A DNA stretch of 11,103 bases from an uncultured Clostridia bacterium. Lineage in GTDB: Bacteria; Bacillota; Clostridia; Lachnospirales; Lachnospiraceae. The DNA lies in NCBI GenBank assembly GCA_946611595.1, contig CAMODY010000050.1:1-11103 (forward strand). The letters run 5' to 3'. The notes under the pieces are model-generated. The model did not search any database. It worked only from the letters and a program-made list of their open reading frames with translations, and was not told the DNA's origin. Below, piece by piece: positions 7,631 to 11,103 of the stretch. Every line of letters begins with the position of its first letter. Position 1 is the first letter of the stretch. The position numbers and the translations under genes are program-made.

Positions 7631-7660
7631 TTTAGAATCCTCCATTCATTCTGTCTAATT

Positions 7661-7690
7661 ATTGTAAATGTCTCTTGACGATTCTGTCAA
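7661..7690 (-). promoter_or_regulatory. Promoter of the MarR-family gene
   Basis: On the minus strand TTGACA (7690-7685), 18 bases, TACAAT (7666-7661). The predicted start near 7655 leaves a leader of about 25 bases before the GTG start and supports that start over the ATG at 7645. Confidence 0.6.
7675..7690. promoter_or_regulatory. Inverted repeat over the marR -35 box
   Basis: TTGAC-N6-GTCAA, perfect 5-bp arms; one arm lies within the -35 hexamer of the regulator's promoter. It could be an autoregulatory operator, but half of the symmetry comes from the -35 consensus itself, so chance is a fair alternative. Confidence 0.3.
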
Positions 7691-7769
7691 ATCCACTTTT
7701 TATCTGAGCCGATTCATCTTTTTGATTCCCTAAACAATGACCAAAAAGATTTCTGTTTTTCTAGCAGAA

Positions 7770-7791
7770 TTCACAATTTTTTCACAATTTA
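7770..7791 (+). repeat. Two direct 11-bp repeats upstream of a promoter
   Basis: TTCACAATTTT (7770-7780) is followed directly by TTCACAATTTA (7781-7791). The TTCACA units are 11 bases apart, one helical turn, and end 11 bases before the -35 box of the plus-strand promoter. That box, TTTACA at 7803, stays in the same 11-base phase. TT(A/C/T)ACA repeats with about 5-base gaps are the known binding pattern of PhoP-type response regulators. Confidence 0.4.
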
Positions 7792-7802
7792 TCCAGCATC
7801 TA

Positions 7803-7830
7803 TTTACATTATATTACAGAGTGTTATAAT
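7803..7830 (+). promoter_or_regulatory. Promoter of the tandem membrane haem-like genes
   Basis: TTTACA (7803-7808), 16 bases, perfect TATAAT (7825-7830). The start would be near 7837, giving a leader of about 148 bases before the ATG at 7985. It lies between the direct repeats upstream and a palindrome downstream, so it looks like a regulated promoter. Confidence 0.7.
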
Positions 7831-7966
7831 GTTCCATATTGGAACGGTTTGTTTTTGGAAAGGTTTGAAACAGGAAAAACGTGTCCAGAAAGGACAGTTT
7901 CCGGAGAATCCGAAACGAAAGAAAAAGAACATCCCGGAACTTGATACAAATGCAAACAATAAATAA
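7829..7966 (+). CDS. Doubtful 45-codon reading frame in the leader
   Basis: ATG at 7829 to TAA at 7964-7966, ending 18 bases before the next gene. The second half has ordinary codons for this genome and reads as a basic peptide with PKRKKKNIPEL. Against it: the ATG overlaps the -10 box, so a transcript from that promoter would not carry it, and there is no ribosome site. An internal TTG has only a weak one. It could be a leader peptide, a gene remnant, or chance. Confidence 0.18.
   Translation: MFHIGTVCFWKGLKQEKRVQKGQFPENPKRKKKNIPELDTNANNK
7831..7845. promoter_or_regulatory. Candidate operator at the start of the membrane-gene transcript
   Basis: GTTCCA-TAT-TGGAAC: perfect 6-bp arms around three bases, directly downstream of TATAAT and spanning the predicted start point. 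A repressor here would block transcription. The divergent MarR-family protein is the obvious candidate, by position only. Confidence 0.5.
7873..7916 (+). other. Overlapping alternative hairpins in the leader
   Basis: Hairpin A pairs GGAAA (7873-7877) with TTTCC (7898-7902) around an inner TGTCC-N5-GGACA (7882-7896). Hairpin B pairs GTTTCCGGA (7897-7905), with one bulged C, with TCCGAAAC (7909-7916). Both use the TTTCC at 7898-7902, so they cannot form together. No T-run follows hairpin B, so this is not an evident terminator; a role in translation or stability is possible. Confidence 0.35.
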
Positions 7967-7984
7967 AAAGGAGAGGATTCAATT

Positions 7985-8452
7985 ATGGGTGGCGGTAAAT
8001 TAATGGCAATACTGCATTTCATCAATGTTTACGGCACGATCATCATGATGCCGATTGCAGTATTAGCACTTCTTCCATGGCCGTTCCGTGATATCGGACT
8101 GGCAGTAAAAAGAAAGAATGGAAAAGACAACTGGCTTTTAAAAGTCTATCGTTTTCTGATGAAGATTCATATCCCTTGTGGTATATATGTACTGGTTGTT
8201 GGAATCTTCCATACGATCTTTGCATCGATCAACCACGGATGGGGATTTAACTGGGGCATGGTCACCTTGTTCTTCTATCTTATCGGCTTTGTCGTATTTC
8301 TTCTTAGAAAGAAGATCGGCAGAGTGTGGGTCCCAATCCATCGTTTCGCAGAATATGCTGCAATTGCATGTATGTTTATTCACTGTGTGCCGGCGCTTCC
8401 GATCATCTTCGGTGGAATCGCAAAAATGATCTGGCACAATTTATTCGGATGA
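7985..8452 (+). CDS. Four-helix membrane protein with two His pairs, putative diheme ferric-reductase-like
   Basis: A 155-residue membrane protein with about four hydrophobic helices (roughly 12-30, 62-82, 91-107, 118-142). Helix 2 holds His62 and His76, and helix 4 holds His119 and His133, each pair 14 residues apart. Two helices with His at this spacing are how ferric reductase / NADPH oxidase cores hold two stacked b haems. Other marks are a basic NWLLKV-type loop before helix 2, HGWGFN after it, and FLLRKKIGRVWVPIHR leading into helix 4. No NAD, FAD or Fe-S motif is present, so any electron donor or acceptor is separate. The ATG at 7985 follows AGGAGAGG. It forms a two-gene operon with a paralogue 15 bases downstream, about 350 bases from the divergent MarR-family gene. 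Haem binding is inferred; a DUF4405- or cytochrome b561-like label is also possible. Confidence 0.7.
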   Translation: MGGGKLMAILHFINVYGTIIMMPIAVLALLPWPFRDIGLAVKRKNGKDNWLLKVYRFLMKIHIPCGIYVLVVGIFHTIFASINHGWGFNWGMVTLFFYLIGFVVFLLRKKIGRVWVPIHRFAEYAAIACMFIHCVPALPIIFGGIAKMIWHNLFG

Positions 8453-8467
8453 TAGGAGGGATAAGAT

Positions 8468-8926
8468 ATGGAATTAACAGCTACTGTTGGGGATTATATT
8501 AACGTATTCGCTTCAATCATTATCATGCCCTGTGTTGCCATCACGTTTGTTATGTGGATTTGCCATGATATCGGCATGGCAATGAAGAATAAAGATAATT
8601 GGTGCATGAAAGTCTATAAGGCGCTGAGCAAGATTCATATTCCGATTGGCACAATTGCCTGTGTTCTCGGAATTTATCACACAATATTTGCAACGATCAA
8701 GCACGGTTGGCAAGGGATCACATTAGGAAATGTAACATTTATCCTTTTTATGCTTGGATTCATAGTCTTCTTGCTCCGCAAGAAGATCGGTGGAATCTGG
8801 CTTCCGCTTCACCGTTTTTTTTACGGCGCAGCTATTGTAACAATGCTGCTTCACTGCGTACCATTCATCAAATTTATTTTTACGTTTATTCTGCCGTGGC
8901 TTCTGACAGGAAACTTCCCGTCTTAA
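8468..8926 (+). CDS. Second four-helix membrane protein, paralogue of the preceding gene
   Basis: 152 residues, clearly homologous to its upstream neighbour along its whole length. Shared blocks include DNW-x2-KVY, KIHIP, GI-x-HTIFA, HGW, G-x-VT, VFLLRKKIG, W-x-P-x-HRF, AAI and HCVP. Helices lie at about 10-31, 57-77, 88-103 and 114-140. His57/His71 and His115/His129 repeat the two pairs with 14-residue spacing, so all four proposed haem ligands are kept in both copies. AGGAGGG (8455-8461) precedes the ATG. A tandem duplication with both copies retained suggests a heterodimer or two partners rather than redundancy, but this is inference. It is followed by a strong terminator, so the unit ends here. 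Confidence 0.7.
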   Translation: MELTATVGDYINVFASIIIMPCVAITFVMWICHDIGMAMKNKDNWCMKVYKALSKIHIPIGTIACVLGIYHTIFATIKHGWQGITLGNVTFILFMLGFIVFLLRKKIGGIWLPLHRFFYGAAIVTMLLHCVPFIKFIFTFILPWLLTGNFPS

Positions 8927-8968
8927 ATAATAAAGAATTAGCGAGGGGCTATTATACAGACAAAGTAA

Positions 8969-9004
8969 AGAGCACATCATCCTTAGATGATGTGCTCTGC
9001 TTTT
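8969..9004. terminator. Intrinsic terminator after the membrane-gene pair
   Basis: A 13-bp perfect stem, AGAGCACATCATC (8969-8981) with GATGATGTGCTCT (8986-8998) and a 4-base loop. GC then TTTT follow on the plus side. On the minus strand it lies about 30 bases past the rpsT stop with only a broken T-run, so it may also serve rpsT less efficiently. Confidence 0.82.
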
Positions 9005-9028
9005 CAAAATTGGTTTGCTGCCCTGCAA

Positions 9029-9292
9029 TTACTGGATTGCGTTAACAGCTTTGCTCATTCTGGAAACCTTACGGCTTGTCATGTTCTTATGATATACGCC
9101 TTTGGTCTGAGCCTTGTCTAATTCAACTGTAGCAAGTCTTAATGCTTCCTGTGCAGCTGCTTTGTCGCCAGCTTCGATTGCAGCATAGACTTTCTTGATA
9201 GAAGTCTTAACCTTAGATCTGATAGATTTGTTTCTGTCAGCTCTTTTCTGGTTTACTAAGATTCTTTTCTTTGCAGATTTGATATTAGCCAA
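9029..9292 (-). CDS. rpsT: 30S ribosomal protein S20, TTG start
   Basis: Small basic ribosomal protein of 87 residues that binds 16S rRNA in the 30S subunit. It starts ANIKSAKKR after the initiator and is Lys/Arg-rich throughout, with the family's helical layout: NKSIRSKVKTSIKKV, an acidic-Ala stretch near 40-50, and KGVYHKNMTSRKVSRMSK at the end. The start is TTG at 9292, preceded by GGAGG with eight bases between. An in-frame ATG five codons earlier overlaps the GGAGG and would add five residues not seen in S20. A UUG start is also known for E. coli rpsT, where it helps limit expression. It stands alone, convergent with the membrane pair and downstream of galM's terminator. Confidence 0.96.
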   Translation of the reverse strand: MANIKSAKKRILVNQKRADRNKSIRSKVKTSIKKVYAAIEAGDKAAAQEALRLATVELDKAQTKGVYHKNMTSRKVSRMSKAVNAIQ

Positions 9293-9421
9293 TTTAGTGT
9301 CCTCCATTTCTGTGTGCGCGTTCTCTTTCGCGCGATGCTTTCGCTTTCTTACCCCGAGAGAGTGATGGGGTTTTAAAAGCTCGCCGCCCACAAGGCATGC
9401 GGACTTTAGCCTATGCGAGCA
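9293..9421 (-). promoter_or_regulatory. Long structured rpsT 5' leader
   Basis: About 130 bases between the predicted start point (near 9421) and the TTG. On the transcript, GCTCGC (9420-9415) can pair with GCGAGC (9384-9379), with an inner AGGC/GCCT pairing, and TTTTAAAA follows. Next ACCCC and GGGGT can pair over a 10-base loop, then a GCG/CGC-rich stretch runs up to the ribosome site. S20 represses its own translation in E. coli, so a leader autoregulatory element is plausible. I recognise no named RNA family here. Confidence 0.4.
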
Positions 9422-9427
9422 AAGGAT

Positions 9428-9457
9428 ATTCTATGTCAAAACATCCCGCTGTGTCAA
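9428..9457 (-). promoter_or_regulatory. Promoter of rpsT
   Basis: On the minus strand a perfect TTGACA (9457-9452), 18 bases, TAGAAT (9433-9428). A second TTGACA lies inside the spacer but has no good -10 at proper distance. Confidence 0.65.
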
Positions 9458-9479
9458 TGCCTTTTTGACGTTTTATTTC

Positions 9480-9514
9480 AAAAAACTTCCAATTAATAGT
9501 TGCGACAAATTGGA
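9480..9514 (-). terminator. Intrinsic terminator of galM
   Basis: On the minus strand TCCAATT (9514-9508) pairs with AATTGGA (9494-9488) over a 13-base loop. The stem can be extended by two pairs past a bulged A, and six T follow (9485-9480). It starts about 14 bases after the galM stop codon. Confidence 0.7.
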
Positions 9515-9527
9515 GTCTCAAAAAAAC

Positions 9528-10550
9528 TTACACAACTCCAAAGCGGTATGCAATGAAATGTCTATATTCCTCTCCTGCCCTAAGGATCGGCTGCGGGAAG
9601 TTTTCATGATGGATCGCGTCAGGATAATACTGTGGCTCAAAGGCAACGCCACATTGCGGTCCGTAAAGAACTCCACCCTTTCCTTTGCGCAGACTGATAA
9701 AGCTTCCATTATAAACCTGCAATCCCGGAAGGCTTGTCTTTATCGAAAGAAATCTTCCGGAAAGCGGCTCATAAACCCGCGCATCCCATTTCTTAAATGC
9801 ATCTGATAAAACAAGATTCCCATCGAGCGGCTCTGCGCCGATTGCCCTTGCACCAAGGAAATCATATGCGCTTCCTTCCACCGAAAGTATTTCTCCTGTT
9901 GGAATCAGAGCTTCTCTTGCAGGTGTATATTCTTTTGCCGCAAGCTGCAGCTGATGTCCTGAAACAGCGGCCAGCCTGCTGCCTGCTGCTGTATGCGTCC
10001 CTACTCCCGCAAGGTTAAAATAGCTATGGTTCGTCAGACTGCACAGCGTATCTTTATCCGTCGTCGCTAAATAATTAAGACGCAGCGCATTATCATCCGA
10101 CAAAGTAATTCGAAGATTGATATCCAGATTTCCGGGGAAGCCGTCTTCTCCGTCCGGGCTCAGATAATGCAGACAGAGCGCTTCGTCCTTTATCTCATAA
10201 TCCCACAATCTCTTATGAAAACCACTTCCCCCGTGGAGCATGTTGTGCCCCTCATTTGCAGTAAGAGAAAAATGCTGCCCATTTAGCTCAAAAGCCGCTC
10301 CCTTAATGCGATTAGCAACACGGCCAACTGTCGCCCCAAAATAGCAGTCATCCGAGATATATTCTTCCAGCGAATCATATCCCAGGACAACATCTGCAAA
10401 CCTTCCGCTGCGATCTGGCACAACAATGGATTGAATAATGCCACCGTAGTTTAATACCGCCACCTGCATTCCATTCGTATTTTCCAGGCAGATCTTATAT
10501 ACCTCTTCTCCCGCCGGAAGCGTTCCAAATGATTCTGTCGTATATTTCAT
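9528..10550 (-). CDS. galM: Aldose 1-epimerase (mutarotase)
   Basis: Cytoplasmic mutarotase of 340 residues that interconverts alpha and beta anomers of galactose, glucose and related sugars. Family motifs: GRVANRI (76-82, sugar-binding Arg), NMLHGG (103-108, His106), TNHSYFNLAG (173-182, catalytic acid His175), LDGN (242-245, Asp243), PGLQVYNG (275-282), and a C-terminal block with FEPQYYPDAIHHENFP, where Glu305 is the catalytic base. Numbering is close to the Lactococcus lactis enzyme (His96, His170, Asp243, Glu304). The block reads FEPQYYPDA rather than the commoner LETQ, and the FDFR-type stretch reads YDFLGARAIG; both leave catalytic residues in place. I chose ATG 10550 with AGGAG 11 bases upstream; an in-frame TTG at 10574 lies before the ribosome site and is unlikely. 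No other galactose gene is adjacent, and I could not settle its promoter. Confidence 0.95.
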   Translation of the reverse strand: MKYTTESFGTLPAGEEVYKICLENTNGMQVAVLNYGGIIQSIVVPDRSGRFADVVLGYDSLEEYISDDCYFGATVGRVANRIKGAAFELNGQHFSLTANEGHNMLHGGSGFHKRLWDYEIKDEALCLHYLSPDGEDGFPGNLDINLRITLSDDNALRLNYLATTDKDTLCSLTNHSYFNLAGVGTHTAAGSRLAAVSGHQLQLAAKEYTPAREALIPTGEILSVEGSAYDFLGARAIGAEPLDGNLVLSDAFKKWDARVYEPLSGRFLSIKTSLPGLQVYNGSFISLRKGKGGVLYGPQCGVAFEPQYYPDAIHHENFPQPILRAGEEYRHFIAYRFGVV

Positions 10551-10637
10551 AGTTGTCTTTTCTCCTCGGAACAAATACCTTCTTTGGCAATCCTCTTTAT
10601 CAGTATCTGCCGCTCCTCAACAATTCAATATTTTCTC

Positions 10638-10666
10638 TTGAAATCTCAATCCGTTTCGTTTATTAT
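10638..10666 (+). promoter_or_regulatory. Promoter of tRNA-Leu
   Basis: TTGAAA (10638-10643), 17 bases, TATTAT (10661-10666): five of six matches in each box. The start near 10673 is about 22 bases before the mature tRNA. A small hairpin, CTGCA-TTT-TGCAG (10676-10688), fills this 5' extension. Confidence 0.65.
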
Positions 10667-10694
10667 AGTTAAGCACTGCATTTTGCAGAGTCAT

Positions 10695-10778
10695 GCGGAT
10701 ATGGCGGAATAGGCAGACGCGCATGGTTCAGGTCCATGTGAGGTAACACTCATGCAGGTTCAACTCCTGTTATCCGCA
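10695..10778 (+). tRNA. tRNA-Leu, anticodon CAG
   Basis: Complete class II cloverleaf of 84 bases. Acceptor GCGGATA pairs with TATCCGC (7 bp), followed by discriminator A. The D-stem is GCG/CGC with a GG-containing loop. The anticodon stem CATGG/CCATG encloses loop TTCAGGT, giving CAG (10729-10731), which reads CUG. A long variable arm TGAG-N6-CTCA is diagnostic for Leu/Ser/Tyr classes. The T-arm is GCAGG TTCAACT CCTGT with one G-U pair. The 3' CCA is not encoded (GT follows the A) and must be added enzymatically. Confidence 0.96.
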
Positions 10779-10781
10779 GTA

Positions 10782-10812
10782 AAAGGAATCTTCGTTTCGA
10801 AGGTTCCTTTTT
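10782..10812 (+). terminator. Intrinsic terminator of tRNA-Leu
   Basis: A 13-bp stem, AAAGGAATCTTCG (10782-10794) with CGAAGGTTCCTTT (10798-10810), one G-U pair, three-base loop. It ends in a T-run, three bases after the tRNA. Confidence 0.88.
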
Positions 10813-10819
10813 CTTTTGT

Positions 10820-10851
10820 AAGGATATGGTGGAATAGGCAGAAACGCATGG
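10820..10851 (+). pseudogene. Remnant of the 5' part of a tRNA-Leu gene
   Basis: These 32 bases match the first 32 bases of the intact tRNA-Leu 125 bases upstream at 27 positions, from the acceptor to the end of the 5' anticodon stem (CATGG). Homology then stops at the anticodon loop; no variable arm, T-arm or 3' acceptor follows. The D-stem is damaged (GTG opposite AAC, one mismatch) and the first two acceptor bases are changed. It is therefore not a working tRNA. It ends three bases before the stop codon of the converging gene at the right edge. Confidence 0.75.
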
Positions 10852-10854
10852 AAA

Positions 10855-11103
10855 TTACTCCACGCCCTTGTAATGATGTCCGCGGGTCAGGCGGAACCTT
10901 TCAGGTACGTTCACATACAGCTGTTCATTTCCAATCATTCCCAAAACCAGGTCCATCTCATTTTCCGTTTCGACCGTAAAGTCAAGCAGGATGTTATTAA
11001 ATACTGCACCTTCAATTTCAAATCCGACATCTGTCGCTTCCATTTTATCGAGCATCACGGTCGGCTGGCCATTATAAACGATGTCATAACACTGCCCGCA
11101 CTC
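10855..11103 (-). CDS. C-terminal fragment of an unrecognised protein
   Basis: Open from the right edge of the window to TAA at 10857-10855; 82 residues visible, with the start outside. I do not recognise the family. The visible part begins with a CGQC pair near residues 2-5, which could bind metal or be redox-active. An acidic beta-rich stretch follows (FEIEGAVFNN, LLDFTVETENEMD), then a short basic end (RFRLTRGHHYKG). No membrane segment is seen. Codon use resembles the other genes. Its stop abuts the tRNA-Leu remnant, and no hairpin terminator lies between them on the minus strand; the tRNA terminator at 10782-10812 has A-runs on its left side and could serve this gene too. Confidence 0.6.
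   Translation of the reverse strand, partial: ECGQCYDIVYNGQPTVMLDKMEATDVGFEIEGAVFNNILLDFTVETENEMDLVLGMIGNEQLYVNVPERFRLTRGHHYKGVE

Noticed and set aside
9453..9469. GTCAA-N7-TTGAC inverted repeat upstream of rpsT as an operator
   Set aside because: One arm is part of the -35 box and the other stands alone upstream; a constitutive ribosomal gene makes chance the simpler reading.
10551..10574. TTG at 10574 as the start of galM
   Set aside because: The ribosome site AGGAG lies downstream of it and the extra residues are not part of the GalM family; ATG 10550 fits.
10820..11103. Second tRNA-Leu interrupted by an intron in the anticodon loop
   Set aside because: Introns in tRNA-Leu anticodon loops are known, but here a reading frame on the opposite strand starts three bases later, no 3' tRNA half is present in the window, and the D-stem is already damaged.

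Overview
The window looks like chromosomal DNA of an anaerobic, fermentative Clostridia species, most likely a Lachnospiraceae member. The reasons are its moderate base composition, strong AGGAGG-type ribosome binding sites, short convergent and divergent transcription units closed by hairpin terminators, a trimeric NAD-linked [FeFe] hydrogenase, and a membrane ion-pumping pyrophosphatase. The taxon is inferred from gene content and style. No phage, insertion sequence or CRISPR array was seen.

Layout. 1-504 (+) is the 3' end of a gene with a PD-(D/E)xK nuclease-like C-terminus. A bidirectional terminator separates it from the convergent hppA (568-2616, -), a K+-dependent pyrophosphatase whose diagnostic residues point to Na+ pumping. 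The 325-base gap 2617-2941 carries the hppA promoter and the control region of the divergent operon hydC-hydB-hydA (2942-7097, +), including a Rex-like palindrome. A second bidirectional terminator lies between hydA and a MarR-family regulator (7190-7630, -). The regulator is divergent from two tandem paralogous four-helix membrane proteins (7985-8926, +), each with two His pairs spaced like those of diheme ferric-reductase cores. The gap between regulator and pair (7631-7984) is rich in promoters, palindromes and direct repeats. Next come rpsT (9029-9292, -, TTG start, long structured leader) and galM (9528-10550, -). An intact tRNA-Leu(CAG) follows (10695-10778, +) with its own promoter and terminator. 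A decayed copy of the 5' part of a tRNA-Leu ends three bases before the stop codon of an unrecognised gene that enters from the right edge (-).

How the genes work together. HydABC would couple reduced ferredoxin and NADH to H2 in the cytoplasm. The pyrophosphatase would turn PPi from biosynthesis into a cation gradient. Both fit an energy-limited fermenter, and their promoters face each other across a possible redox-control site. The MarR regulator plus the two putative haem proteins form a second, self-contained module with no flavoprotein or electron-donor subunit beside it; its role is unknown. rpsT, galM and the tRNA are housekeeping.

Most worth checking: the tandem diheme-like proteins and their regulator, the tRNA-Leu remnant, and the non-textbook residues in two H-cluster motifs of HydA.
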